Shown: positions 24,608 to 37,412, numbered from the stretch's first letter. The stretch is DNA of 64,000 bases from Spirodela intermedia (GCA_902729315.2 LR746269.1:4294001-4358000); one strand, 5' to 3'. The notes: a model not told the origin generated them from the sequence alone. A program made the numbers and translations.

Positions 24608-24613
24608 CACGTG
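24608..24613. promoter_or_regulatory. G-box CACGTG upstream of the HLH gene
   Basis: A perfect CACGTG lies ~300 bp upstream of the HLH start codon. A TATA-like GTATAATTATAAC is 30 bp further upstream near 24571. G-boxes are common upstream of plant light- and growth-regulated genes; its role here is inferred from position only. Confidence 0.3.
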
Positions 24614-24787
24614 CGCTAGGAAAACGAACCCCTCCATCCGTGTACCACCCTCGCTGGCCTCTCCACTGCAGGAAAGATTGGCCGTGTAAGAGAATTTCGC
24701 CTCGCCAGGCAGGCAACACTTCCGCACATGGCTTTCCTGTGGGGTTTGTCATGGCGTCTCTCATATCTATCGCCAGAGGGCTCTCTT

Positions 24788-24788
<1 letters not shown>

Positions 24789-24828
<40 letters not shown>
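24789..24828. repeat. (CT)n microsatellite upstream of the HLH gene
   Basis: Twenty CT units lie 88 bp before the HLH start codon, probably in its promoter or 5' leader, as for other genes in this window. Confidence 0.9.
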
Positions 24829-24829
<1 letters not shown>

Positions 24830-24915
24830 GGACTCTTTTCCATTTAAAACTACTTCCTCTTCCCCTCTCACAATTGACACCTGTCTTGCCTCTCATCCCC
24901 CTCCATCATCTCGTC

Positions 24916-25218
24916 ATGGAGAACGCCTGTCTCCGGGCGTCGATGAGGAGGAAGACCCGGAGAACGGCGGCTGCCCGGTCCAAGAGAACTGCCCAGCGCC
25001 CCGGGGCAGCCTCCCTTTGTGCAGTGAAAGAAGAGAGGCGGCAGACGGCGGCGCCTCTCGGAACGGTTGGCAGGAAGTTCCGCGAGCTCCAGGCGCTGGT
25101 GCCCGGCGGGGAGGGCCTCCATGCTGACCAACTCTTCCTGCGCACGGCTGGCTACATCTTGCACCTCAAGCTGCAGGTGCACCTCCTGCGTGCCCTCTCC
25201 GATTTTCAGGCCCCTTGA
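24916..25218 (+). CDS. Atypical (probably non-DNA-binding) HLH protein, UPBEAT1/PAR/IBH1-like
   Basis: This is a single-exon ORF of 100 aa. The N-terminal half (1-50) is basic and rich in Arg/Lys (RRKTRRTAA, ARSKRT). Residues 53-95 form a helix-loop-helix: RKFRELQALVPGG (helix 1 to loop), then LFLRTAGYILHLKLQVHLL (helix 2), closing with ALSDF. The loop motif VPGG and the helix-2 pattern match plant atypical HLH proteins, which lack the H-E-R basic residues and act by dimerising with bHLH factors and blocking them, often in growth or light/brassinosteroid control. The ATG at 24916 was chosen because the frame upstream runs through a CT repeat with no conserved residues. The exact subgroup is uncertain. 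Confidence 0.8.
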   Translation: MENACLRASMRRKTRRTAAARSKRTAQRPGAASLCAVKEERRQTAAPLGTVGRKFRELQALVPGGEGLHADQLFLRTAGYILHLKLQVHLLRALSDFQAP

Positions 25219-28200
25219 TCCATGAATAACTTCCCGTTCGATGGCCTCCATCCTTCTATGTTCTACCCAAGTAGCCTTTGCCAGTGTAACTATATTACCC
25301 ACTTGACTTCATATTCAAGTGGTCGATACCTATTGTCTTGGGTCCCAGCCGTCGCCCTCCTCTTACAGATCTGAGCTTATCAGTCGATTCTTTGTCAATT
25401 TTTGATGTAGATCTTGTGACCCTCATGACCTTTTGATCAGTGGACGTACCCCTCATCAAATTTTTGGTGAGAATGAATGTTATCGTAGCGTGATTATAGG
25501 TTTTCTATCGGCTGTTCGATGGGCTCCTCCGTGGATTGGAGGAAACGTTTGCTTTCTTCACCTTGTGTAGTTTTTCTTTCTTGATCCTCCTGCGACTTGG
25601 CAAAGCAGAAAAGAAGTAGACGTCCACGTTTCTGTCTTGAAAAGGATAAATGATAAGTGAGAGAAATATCTAGGTATCTTCTTTTCGTTTATTTCTTTTT
25701 CTTACTGTGTTCAGGAGAAATGACATCTCTCTGTCTTCTTCCAACGATTTGATATGGTCCCAAAATCTAAGCTCATGTATGTACAGAGTTTAGTTATTTA
25801 ATTTTAGTTTGGTTATCTTTTGTTTTCTAGTTGTCATGACGAGAATGAGATCTTAGACAAGCAAAAGATGCGAAATATGCTCTGCGACAATATTATATGC
25901 TGAAGGAAAAAAGGCAACGAGAGTTGTTATTATGGAATGGATTGTGCAAACATCCCAATCCCAGGCCTAACAAAGTAGCTCCTCCGTCTTGTTTAACTGA
26001 ATATTTACAATCAACACAGATAAATACTTTGCAACCTAGCCATTATCATAATTACTACATCAATCACTGAAACTTACCTAAGTCACTTAGTACTCGGATT
26101 TGTTCTATCACTGGTTTTGAGTATCAAGTTGCAGCTCCTATGCAAATTGATGAATCGTAAGGTTGAAACCTATCTTCCTTCTAATAACCTCGTGATCATA
26201 GAAGCTCAAGCTCTTATCAATTTCACAAACATAGGAAGCTGAGCTTCTATGATCATAGAGGCAGCTGAGTACTCGATGTATGGATCTTAGCTCAATATTT
26301 ACATTAGAATATTCGTTTTGACGTTAATGAATAACCTGGTGCGCGTTATATTAAAGCATTTAATAAATTATGACGCAGAATGTGGGCATTAAAGCTATCT
26401 ACACCACAACTTATACATCAACAACTAGAGAGAAAGCCTATATTTACGTGGAATTTCCAGCTTCTTTAAATAACTTGAACCAAGTAACGACTCCAATACT
26501 TCAATAATTACGGCCAGCCCAAATTTGAATTTACGAAATAAATTGCCTCTTTCAAAAAATTTGGTGTATTTCTAATTTTCTACAATTTTGATTCAATAAC
26601 AGTGTTTCGTTTCGTTTTCTTGTGTGTATAACTAGATAAAAATGAACTGAATAATGAATTTCCTAGAATCTAAGTGTTTCATTTTTCATTCGGTTCTCGT
26701 AAGATTTCCTTCTGTTGCTTGGAGGGCTGCGAGCATTTACATTGCTCTCTTTCACTAAACTTCTGAGACATGTACGAAAAATGTGTTCGTCCATCAAGGG
26801 TAGTGCTCTCTGTCACATGATCCAAGAAAATAGCGCTCTGGAAGTATCAAATCTTTTTATAGTGTCATTTCCGTTGTTTATTAGATGCAATTAGAGATGC
26901 TATATCACCTTGTTTTCTGGTACCCAGACTGCAAGTAAATCACTTAGTTGATGTCAGACTCTGAAGTTCTCGTGTTCATTTACATTGAAGAATAGGAGAC
27001 AACCATTTCCCTCAAACAAAGGAAATATTAAATCTTTTTACAATGTCATTTCCTCGTTTTATCTTATTTACAGATACAGAATGAACTTCAATGTTAAAGT
27101 AAACAACTTCATACCTTCTTTCTTACTCTAAAAGTGTCCATGAGCTAATGCGTCTTTTGCCAACCAAGTCAAGCACCCTAATTCCAGCTTCGAAATTTTA
27201 AATCTTAGTCTGAGAATTTAAATGGGTCCTTTGGGTTTTCCCTAAAAGTTTTAACTCAATCTTGGTTAACTTGGCTCAATCATTAGAATGTGACCAGTCA
27301 ATACTTCAGCATCTAGTTGCAAGTTGGATTTCGTTCTAAATTAACTTCTAGCTATAATTCCAAGTAGGAGCAAGTCCAAGAAGTGATATAAATCATTGAT
27401 AATGTTTTCTTTATTCTTAACCTTAAAGAAGGATGAGATTTTACATTACAAAGAAATATGAGACAATGAACATTCAAATAAAGCTTCAAGAGTCAGGGCA
27501 TAGGGACTTGTTCTAGAGAGTGTTTATGGCCCATGAAGTATTTCCCCTTCAATGTTCTCCACCAAAATAAAATTTTAAATGAAGGAGGTGGTCGATTTAT
27601 CATTTACTTTTGGATAAGATACATTCCATGAAAAGTAATGAACATAGAAAAAATGTAACAAGACTTTTTTTGGGAACTTAATGTAAAGTAAAGAAAATAA
27701 CTATTAAAACTAAATGTTTGCAGAATTACTTACCTGAAGCATGGTATTTCCTAAATGTTATTAATGCTTAGGTGCATTTAAATGAGACTACAGTGGCTTT
27801 CAAAGACATAAAAAATGAGTAGCCATAAGGTTTGTATTACTCATTTTATGACTAGCAATGAATAATTTGAGACAATTTTTTTAAGTCATCCATTTTTAGA
27901 ATATTTTTGGAAGGTTAACAAAAACTACATTACAAAAGGAGAAACTAGAAAAACAAAACTAGAATTGCTTATCAATTTTGACGTATTAGTCTCTATTATG
28001 ACCAAATATGTTCATAATAGAGTAAAATAAATAAGAAACCATGAGAGAATTGTAGAAAGACAAGAAAGTATTTACAAAATTGATGGTCAAAACATTAAAA
28101 TTCTTTGATATTTTTTAAACATTCTGGTTAAAAACAAATTCCCTTTGAATCCTCTTTTGATGCCTTAAGATGTTGATAAAAATAGTTTGTGCATGCTTTT

Positions 28201-29149
28201 GGCATCACATTTCATGATAGATTACTTCTCAACTAGCTATGTCATAATTATCTAGCTTTCTTTCTCATGATACTTTCATTTCATAAAAAAATCAGATTAC
28301 ATGAATAACAAAGGGAATGACTTATTAGGGGAAAGCCTATTGGAACTACCCCCAAACTTAACTGCAAAGGTTCATTTTATTTCAAATCTTGTTACTAATC
28401 TTTCACAATATTTTATACAGAGAAAAGAGAGATAAAATATTTATATACACATTGTTAAAATTCCTAGTTAGGTCTTGTAGTTCCCATTATCAATGAATCT
28501 TAATAGCAGACAACTCAATCATTTTTCTTGTGCTAGTAACCCTAGAAATTCTTGAATTTGTTGAAATATAGTTTTAGTAATGAAGAATGCTACTAAAACC
28601 ACAGTCATGATACAATTAGAATCGAAATTTATATATGTTTGATATATAATCCCTTGAATATAAGCTGAGGCAAACATGCCAAAGTTAACTTTTATCTAAG
28701 AGAGTAGTTATATGTAATGTTCAAATTTAGAGAAAGGTTTTTGTCCAAACAACACCCACTTTAGAATTTGACTTAAGACAGAAAACTTGCTCAAAATCAA
28801 GTTTGTGACATAAGAAAAGATAAACTGAAATAATCTAGTGAAATTTTAAGAGAATAGAATGGTTAAACGTTGAATGGACAACTTGAGCATTGAAAACAAT
28901 ACTTGAAGACATATTAATGTCTCATAGAAAGGACTTGCTAAAGTTATATTTTAAAAGTGATTGAAATCCAAAAAGGTGCACATATTAGGGAAAAAGGCAT
29001 GATTTTAAAGAGGCTACAAGATGAAAAAAGAGGGGGAGAGTGAGATGGTCTTTTCTCAAATCATGACTAGGTTTTTAATTTTCTAATCATATTACGTAAC
29101 CTAAATTTATAGTTGTTTGACCGACATAGTATTGAATTCAATGTGACTA
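25219..29149. other. Long AT-rich non-coding stretch
   Basis: No ORF of interest and no RNA gene seen. The first few hundred bases probably include the HLH 3' UTR. From ~26 kb the DNA is AT-rich and looks like old, unbounded repeat debris; no TSD, LTR end or transposase was found. Confidence 0.4.
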
Positions 29150-29303
29150 AGTGGAACACCAAGACTGGGGGGTGAATTAATTTCATACAATTTTTATTTT
29201 GTCTACAAGTATGTGTCAACGTATGTTCTCACACAAGTTCTCTATTCTAAGTATGTATTTACTTAAATCAGTTTCTTTCACTACATGGGTTCACTCTACT
29301 CTA

Positions 29304-29335
<32 letters not shown>

Positions 29336-29590
29336 TTCCTTGTCGCCACTAAAAACACAGAGTTTTATATTAGTTCACCCCTTACTTCACTACATTTAGT
29401 CCTAGAGGGTCCTTCATATTGGAGTTAATGATTTCCCTCTAAATAATACAAGTCAATTTCACTAGATCAATGGCTGAATCAATCTAGTCTGATTTTCATA
29501 GATATCACACCCTTTACATGCATGATATCACTTGTAGCACCACATTCTTAAGTCAAATACATCAATCTTCTTAGAGACCACACCTTTGAT
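29150..29590. repeat. Dispersed repeat, copy 1 (left part)
   Basis: It starts with ACCAAGACTGGGGGGTGAATTA and continues through stretches like CACAGAGTTTTATATTAGTTCACC and CTAGAGGGTCCTTC. The same order of blocks is seen at 59698-60080 (ACCACAAGGGTGGGTGAATTAG, CACAGATTTTTATAATG, CTAGAAGGAACTTCC). Such GGGGTGAATTA-headed repeats are widespread in monocots. A (CT)9/(TATC) run lies at 29300-29333. The right part of this copy appears to resume near 31725. Confidence 0.55.
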
Positions 29591-31720
29591 GGCAAGCGGG
29601 ACTCGTCTCCATCAGCTCAAGAGACATTGACAGTCCGAGTTCAGCCCGATCGACGCACGAAGATGAAGGAGCCTAGCTTTCGCTACACAGCCTAGCCCTT
29701 CGAGACGACGACATTCCACCTCCGCGACAACGACATTCCACCTCCGCGACGACGACGAGCTCGAACTCACCCTTATCTTTCTTTGTATTTTCACGTTGAC
29801 TTATTGGGCCTCGCATTTGTGTGTTAGCGGGCCCAATTCTATGTGTGTGTGTTGTTGTTTATGTCTCCCTTTCTTTAGGGTTTATTGGGTCTCTCTTTTG
29901 AGGCCCAATTAAAACCCTAAGGGGGGGGACCTATGTTCCTTTCCTTTTTTTGGGCTTATTTCGGTCTTCATTTGAGGCCCACTTAAGCACCATACGAGGA
30001 CCCTCCTCTTTCTCCTTTTAGGGGAGCTTATTGGGTCTCTCTTTTAGAGGCCCAATAAGCCCCTCTTGTAGCCTTTTGTGGCTTATGGGCTTGAGGGCCT
30101 CAGTGGGCCCACCTCCCCTTAGCCCACTTGTGGGCCCCATATAAGGGGAGGTAGGACCCCCCCTCAAGGGAGCGCCGTATTTTTGAGAGAGATTATCGTT
30201 TTGTGAGTACCTTCTCCGTGACCTAGGATAGGGAGGGAAGGAGGGAGAGGGAGGCCGTCGATACCCCCTTTGAGGACTTCGTTCCTCGTGACGCTGCTGC
30301 CCCAGAAGTCCCACCACCGCCTGAGACCACTGCCGCCGCCGGCCATCTCATTGCCGCCCGGGAGTTCGCCGCCGTCACCGGACGAAACGGTCGCGGTTGC
30401 CGCTGTAACCGCCGCCGCCTCTGCTGGAACCCCGTCACGCCGTCGTGACGAAAGGGGCTCGCTTCGCCTCCTTACGAGCCGTCGCCGAGCACTCCGCCGG
30501 AGTCTCTCGACTCCTAGTTCGACTGCCACCTCTTCCTCTGGAACTCCACCATAAACTCGCCGGAGCCACCATCCGTCGCTCCGCCCAGTCGCTGGCCGTT
30601 CGCCGACGAACGCCTACCTGCCGCCGACGTCGGGAGAGACTCTGCTTCCGTGCCGACGAGCCAGATCCAGTCCCAGCTCCTCACAGGCCCCGCCGGAGTT
30701 TCCCGACGATCCCCGCCGCCGTCGCGCCGTTTCCAGCGCAGCTGACGCTTGGCCTTCCCGCCGAAGCGCCGCCGACGCTCGGCATTCCCACCGAAGCGCC
30801 GCTGACGCTCGGCATTCCTACCGAAGCGCCGCCGACGCTCGGCCTTCCCGCCGAAGCGCCGCCGACGCTCGGCCTTCCCGCCGAAGCGCCGCTGACGCTC
30901 GGCATTCCCGCCGAAGCGCCACTGACGCTCGGCCTTCCCGCCGAAGCGCCGCCGACGCTCGGCATTCCTGCCGAGGCGCCGCAGACGCTCGGCCTTCCCG
31001 CCGAAGCGCTGCCGCCGCGCGCCCACCCGGCGCTGCCGCCCGTGTGCCCTGGGGCACGCCACGCGGCTTGCCGCGCGCGCCCGCTAGCGCGCCCTTCGGC
31101 CAACCTGCGGGCCCACGCCCGCACCGACTGCGCCACCCCTTACGACGACGACGACGGCGACTCTCGACCAGGACCGACCGACCGTCAACGCTGAGCATCG
31201 ATCTTCACCGGACGTCTCTGCCTACGTCGAGTCTCCGCTCCGTCACGACCCGCCGGGCTACACAGCCCCGAAGGTTAGCTCCGTACCCCCCTTCTTATTA
31301 ATTATCTTTCGAAGGGTTTCCTCGGCTCATTTCCACCGCCATCAGGAGAACGTAGACAGGATAGGACGGGTTATCGGATCATGACTTCCGACGCTGCACC
31401 AGACTCGTCACCGTTCGTGAGCTACAGCACTAGGCTACTTCACGACGACCGTTTCACCGTCTGCCCGGACATAGACTGAGAGGGCTTCACACTTACCATC
31501 TTCGAGTGCCTCCCGGGGGTTGTCCTAGGTTGATCATGCATATTGGTACGCCTGCCTATACTTAGGTTACGTGGTCAGACCTAGAGTCTAGGGTCCATAC
31601 ATCTCGATTGGATCGGTCCAACTGCCCCATCCCCGGTCTTGAGATTCATTGATCAGGTACAAGGGTTCTCGCCCCGTCCTACATCACCCTTCATGGGCAC
31701 TAATTGTCTCACAACACATT
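29591..31720. mobile_element. GC-rich island of ~2.1 kb, possibly an LTR or inserted element
   Basis: The island is sharply GC-rich between AT-rich flanks. It splits the dispersed repeat whose uninterrupted counterpart is near 59.7-60.1 kb. It has a CATATAAGGGGAGG TATA-type box at ~30137-30151, repeated ATTGGGTCTCTCTTTT stretches, and a 30-bp minisatellite. These traits fit the LTR of a monocot gypsy or other element, but I could not find TG...CA ends with a matching TSD, so the class and exact ends are open. Open frames on both strands (30445-31194, 30514-31062 and others) come from the stop-free minisatellite; they are not considered genes. Confidence 0.4.
30741..31010. repeat. Minisatellite, 9 units of exactly 30 bp
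   Basis: Nine tandem 30-bp units run without any length change. The unit is close to GCTGACGCTCGGCATTCCCG followed by CCGAAGCGCC. Variation is limited to a few positions (GCCGACG/GCTGACG, GGCATT/GGCCTT). Because 30 is a multiple of three, every frame stays open and would encode a ten-residue repeat such as L-T-L-G-I-P-A-E-A-P. Confidence 0.93.
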
Positions 31721-34700
31721 ATACCTTAGCCCAAACCTCTCTTTACTCACCACCAATGTACCTTAAGACCTGATGAAGAGAGTCAACCTTTGAAGTAAGA
31801 GTTGATTTGAATCACTATAGTAGAATGATATGTTTGATATAACTTTCAACTCTTTTTGAAGCACATGACAACTTGACCTTTACAAATAGAATATGATCTT
31901 CCTTCGAGCTTGAATGAATGTGATAGAGAGATATTCTCATTAAAAATTGAGTCTTGTTCTTTGTAAGTTGCTTCTTATATTCTTCAACATCTTTTTGTCT
32001 TTTCATCACTTAAAAAATAATCATGCAAATTCAAATTTCTTCACATTGTTCTATCAATGCATAAGTGACTTTTGCTTGTTATTTTATTCAAAACTTGTTA
32101 TCCTTATATCCATTTTCTTGAAACTTTATTTGAAGATTTTTATTTTATCAAAAAATATTTTTATTTTCAAGGTTGAGCTCAAATAATGTTGTTAAGATTG
32201 TTGTTATCTCTACACACTCTATCAACATGTTATTGTCCAAAATGCATGGCATTGTTCTTAACTTGTTCCTTACTTTGTGACTTGTTATTTTCACATCAGT
32301 TATATTTAAAAATTGATCTAGAGAAATACGTTTTATCAACGATCATCTTTGCTTCTTGGGTTGAGTTCAAATAGATCTATTTGATCAGCTGTTTTCTCCA
32401 CGTGTTTTTCTAGCATATTTTCATGACAAAAACCTCTCCTATTTCGTGACTCTTCAATGGTTTCATGAGGATGCTTCTCCTCTATAGATATTTCTCTACT
32501 CAATTTCTCAGCATATTGTTGCTTATGTTCTGATTTCAAATCTTGTCAATGGTTTTACTTTCTCATAATTTTCAAGTATTTTGGCTATTGGAGTTCTACC
32601 TTTTTGTTGCTTAAGTCTTGAGTTTGAATCATGCACCTGACTTTATATCCTTTTATTTTTCATAGATTTTTCTCATCGAGGGTTTGACTTCTCATCACGT
32701 AGGTTTAGATTTTGAATCCCACAAGTTACTTCTATTTCTTAATTTTCCAAAAACTTCATCACATGCGCTAACATCTGATTTTTTGTACTATCTATGAATA
32801 ATATGTTGCTACATTCAATTCATCATGAAATTATCTCAAGGATATAACTCTCTAAATTCGTTGTTTGTCATTGAATTATTCAAGCATCATTGATGTATAT
32901 TTTGAATATTTCTCAAAGATGTTAGATTGTAATATAGGTTTTCATGATATCAATTTGTTGTTTAATAAATGTTAGATAAATATTTTGTAAATATTTCATA
33001 AAGAAATTTTCACTTAAAAGTGTTAAAACCAAGGGCATCAAAACTTAGCATAATCTATACTCAAAGACTTTGTCCTTAGGGTTCACTATATTAAAGTTGT
33101 ACAATAACACAAAAGTTTTAGCTTTCTTTCATTAGGTTTCAAACCTCATGATTCCAAAAGATATTTCTTCTAGGTTAGACAATAGAATTAGTACCCAAAT
33201 AATGTCTTTTAGATTTATTGCTCTTGAAGCTCAACTTAGTTAACTCTAGTAACTTCTAGATTTATCACTCTATGTCATTTGGAGCAATAGAAGTACTAAA
33301 TAACAAATGAAGAAAACATAAATTCACTCATATATTAGATGTAACTTTCAATATTGATTTCTCAACTCATATTTGAGGATGTATCCTATGGTTTAAAAGT
33401 GTTAGATTTTATTAGCACTTAGATCAAGGAGAAGTTGAATTAATCAAATCCTAATTTCATTTTTTGCCAACTATTTTAGACTTGGTAATTAAATTCTTTC
33501 TAATCCAAAATCTCTTTGAAATTTCTAGATCTATATCTTGAATACTTAATAATTTTTATAGTGATTCAGCCCCATGTCTATGCCCACTCTTCAAGAATAT
33601 TGCATTATTGATTCTAGTAAACCTGATGTTTAGTAAACAAACTTTGATTATTGAACTTGGTTCCCATAGAATTTCAACCCTAAATTATACTTGACTCATG
33701 GTGCTAAGTGACCCAATACTAATGACAAGGGTTAAGTATCTTGATTGATTAAATGAATATTTAATCACAACTATTTTCGAGACATAATAAGAAAGAATTT
33801 TACTATGAGAATTTTCTAGTTGTTGATGAAGACTTGAAATATCTTCCTAAATTTGGTGAATAGGAAGTCAAATTGAACTTGATTTTCTTTCTCATTTTCT
33901 CATGGAGAGTTTTTGAATTAATTAAGACATTAATTCTTCAAATAGATCAAGATTTTGATTGAATAGATTTTCACTTTACTCAGTCTTCTTGGTATTTGAC
34001 CAAACTTCAAACACTAAATTTCTTTATAATTCTCTACACAAATTCTCAAAGAAAGACTAAAGAGAGTACAAAGATCATAGATGACTGTTCATAAATAATT
34101 AGGCATTGAAAAGAGACTGAATTTATTGATAATTTTGATTCAATAATATCCTATATTTTCTAAAATTACTCAATTTTTCTAATTCTCACATTAATTAGAA
34201 ATTCAAAAGATCTGAAATCAATATGACATAGCCTTTAAGGTTTAGATATCCTCCAAGGTGAAACTACCATGCATAAGTATTAAGCATTATCTAAATTTTA
34301 TTAGTTCAAGTGTGTTTAGTAAAAGTAAGTTATCATTGAAACAAAACAAAGAATACAACTCAATAAAATATCCTAAATCACCTCAAATAAAATCACAAAT
34401 ACAAACTAGACACATTGAATAATGATTCAAATATGAATCATCATTATCATTTGGTGACTTATGATATTTAATAACAATTTTTAATTAATTTTATTAATAT
34501 TCAACAGATAATGGTTGGTTGTTTAGGCAGTTTGAGTTCATTTGATTAATTTACCATTGAGAATAATTAGAAGTAAGGACTCAAATTCGTAGACATAGTA
34601 TACTAGATACAATTCCCAACTTACATTTTACTTCAATAATTCACGTTGAATCAACTATGTTACTTACTACTTTCCATCAATGATAGTTTTCATAAGTATT

Positions 34701-36223
34701 AGCATTTCTCACATTTATAAACAAAGTAACAATTTTGAGTAGTCAATTCTTGTAAATTTTATAATTCAAACTATGAGATGGAACTACTTCATTACTTTGT
34801 ATTCTTCAGGAATTTTTATGTAATTAATTTTGTACACATGTTCAAGATAATATTGATGCATTTCATATACAATGAATAATTAACATATTCAATCTATCTA
34901 TTTATCTTGTGTATTTTTCATCTTCAAAACTTTATATATCAATTAATGTTGCAACAAGAAACTCTCAAATACTAGTGTGAGATTTGTTGATTTTGGACTT
35001 TTACTAATTTTTCCTTGGCTGTGCATTTTAAATAACTCTATTTCCAAGTCAACTTTTTTCTCTTGTAAAAGGCTATTAAACCTTATAGAAAAATTAGTCT
35101 AAAATTTAATGGTTATTTTAGGATATTTTCACCAAATTTAACATGTTCAAAACTATTTTAGGATATGAATTTAGTAGTTTACACTTGAATTTATTTTTTT
35201 CAACTTTGATGACAGTTAACATCTGCTATGCTTTGGCCCAACTGATAATGTATATGATATTTAAATTGTTATATTACCAATTAATAGTGTCTCTCTAACT
35301 ACAAATGTCAAACGCATCTAATTTAGTGAGTTGACTCTCTTCCTAAAAGCATAAAGAGATGCTCTAGGTCATGTGAATAATCTTGAAAATATTTTTTAGA
35401 TATTTTTAAAAAATACCTACGTAGATGAAGATATACAAAACTTTCTTTGGAACATACTTTGCACTATATGTCCATACTATCAATGAAAACTGACATATGA
35501 TAGAGAGCATTTTATAACTTCAGGATAAGATATAGAGTTCTTCAAGCATACAGGAAAATTGTGATGTTATCCATGAATAAAATTGTTACATCACCTTGTG
35601 CATAGATCTAATGCCCAGTGAAAGATCATGATCAAATGTAGAACATCAACTTGTAGACTCTATTATCATCAGATTCATGCATCATGAATACTCTTTCAAA
35701 ATATGAAGTTGCATGCACCCAACAGGTCTTATGCCATCCAAAATCCAAAATATTGGTTTTCAATTAGGATTGTAACACATTATGAGGGATCAATTTCCTT
35801 CCATGGAGAAGCAATCTAAGAATTGTAGTTTGGGGTGCCGTTGGGTTATCAGATAGAAAGCAACGTGGAGGCTTCACCACTGGAGCAGAGGTGGAAGGGA
35901 GGCTTTTGAGTGTAGAAGGAGCTGCTGAGGAAAGGAGGTCAATAAGGTGGCATGGAAATTTGCGTAAGTGGTAAGGACTGATAGGCAACGAGAGGGAACA
36001 AGGAGGCCAGTGTCTATGGTGTGCGACGACGGGCCAGTTTCTGGATGGGAGAGAAAGGGCAATTGGGCCTCTATGATTGACCTATTTAAAACTTGAGGCA
36101 TGGTAAAGGCTCCGCTGGTATAGATAGAACGTACTCTAGTTTTATCTCCAAATCTTTTTAAAGGGAAACTCATTGACGTGTTCAGGCCTTGGCTCTACAA
36201 TACCCAGTCCGAGAGGCACAGCC
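31721..36223. other. AT-rich non-coding DNA with no supported gene
   Basis: The first ~80 bp appear to continue the dispersed repeat (blocks like CTCACCACCAATGTACC versus CTCACCACCTAATCAC near 60025). The rest is low-complexity AT-rich sequence. Short frames at 31815-32539 and 35764-36173 lack domains. No terminal repeats or transposase motifs were recognised. Confidence 0.4.
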
Positions 36224-36272
36224 AGAGAGAGAGAGAGAGGGAGAGAGAGAGAGGGAGAGAGAGAGAGGGAGG

Positions 36273-36330
<58 letters not shown>
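36224..36330. repeat. (GA)n / (GGGA) microsatellite
   Basis: About 107 bp of GA repeats with GGGA interruptions in the first half. The Arg/Glu-rich frames at 36178-36407 arise from it. Confidence 0.95.
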
Positions 36331-36463
36331 TTCTTAGGCGTGTCTTCTTTTTTTTTTGCACTCTATTGAACCCAAAACTCAGTCGCGAATCATTAAAATG
36401 GACCTAAAGTTTCATTTCGGGCTTCATTTTCAGATCCAAATTGAACGAAATCCACGGGCTGGC

Positions 36464-36607
36464 CTCCTGCTTATTCGGGCCCACAATTTTTCTTGGGGTG
36501 GCGCCAAGAATCAGTTTTGATCTCCTGCTTATTCGGGCCCCCAATTTCCAGTCAAGAGGGGAAGATCCGCCATTTTTCTTGGAGTGGCGCCAAGAACCAG
36601 TTTTGAC
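36464..36607. repeat. Short tandem duplication with a 28-bp indel
   Basis: Copy 1 (36464-36521, 58 bp) and copy 2 (36522-36607, 86 bp) both begin CTCCTGCTTATTCGGGCCC and end GGCGCCAAGAA followed by CAGTTTTGA. Copy 2 holds an extra internal ~28 bp. The duplication lies in the upstream region of the RING gene. Confidence 0.85.
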
Positions 36608-36937
36608 TATCGGCGAAACTGCCCCCGGGGATTATTTTAGTCAGACCCCCCCTCCCGCCCCTCCCCCAACTCTGCCTTGGCATTTCCTCGAGCACTTCGC
36701 AGGTCGTCAGATCTCGAGCTTCGGCTGCTCCTGGCTCGGCAGAAGACAACGGCGGCAAGACAAAAACACTCGTCCGGCCACCACAGCAGCCTTTGGGAAA
36801 GCGCCACGATACTCAAGTTGGGCTATTCGTGGATTTGTTTTTTCCCCTGCTCTTGTCACGTGTCCCTCGGGGATAGGATACCTTTTATCATTATCTCCCT
36901 CATAAAATACTAAATTGTGAAAAAGTTTGTACCTTAC

Positions 36938-36951
36938 ATATATATACTTTT
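36938..36951 (+). promoter_or_regulatory. Possible TATA box of the RING-H2 gene
   Basis: TTACATATATATACTTTTACC lies ~850 bp upstream of the start codon and ahead of two long CT tracts that look like leader sequence. It is only a candidate; a start closer to the CT tracts is equally possible. Confidence 0.25.
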
Positions 36952-37151
36952 ACCTATACAGGGGAAAGTCGCATTGGGAAGATTAAAACATAGAGAACAT
37001 ATAAGTAATTATAATATTTTACAGAGGTTTTGAAAACAATCTAGGAGAGAGAAGACTATCAGGTCCGCTCGAGAGGACAGTGAAGGGTGGGTTCAGAATA
37101 ATTAAAATCCCCAACTTTCGCCCCACTCTGCCTTCACATCCTCCCCTCTCT

Positions 37152-37154
<3 letters not shown>

Positions 37155-37204
<50 letters not shown>

Positions 37205-37336
37205 CGCTCTATCTGTTAGGGTTTGGGAAGGCCGGCCGGTCTCCCTGCTGCGGCTGCCAAGGCGAGGAGCTTCTTCGGCCAGCCCCCAACCCTCCCTCCT
37301 CCTCTACCCACCTGTCCAGAATCTCGCTCTCCTCCA

Positions 37337-37412
<76 letters not shown>

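Noticed and set aside
30445-31198. ORFs of 126-249 codons in the GC-rich island
   Set aside because: They come from the 30-bp repeat being a multiple of three and stop-free. The longest starts at GTG, not ATG, and no domain is seen.
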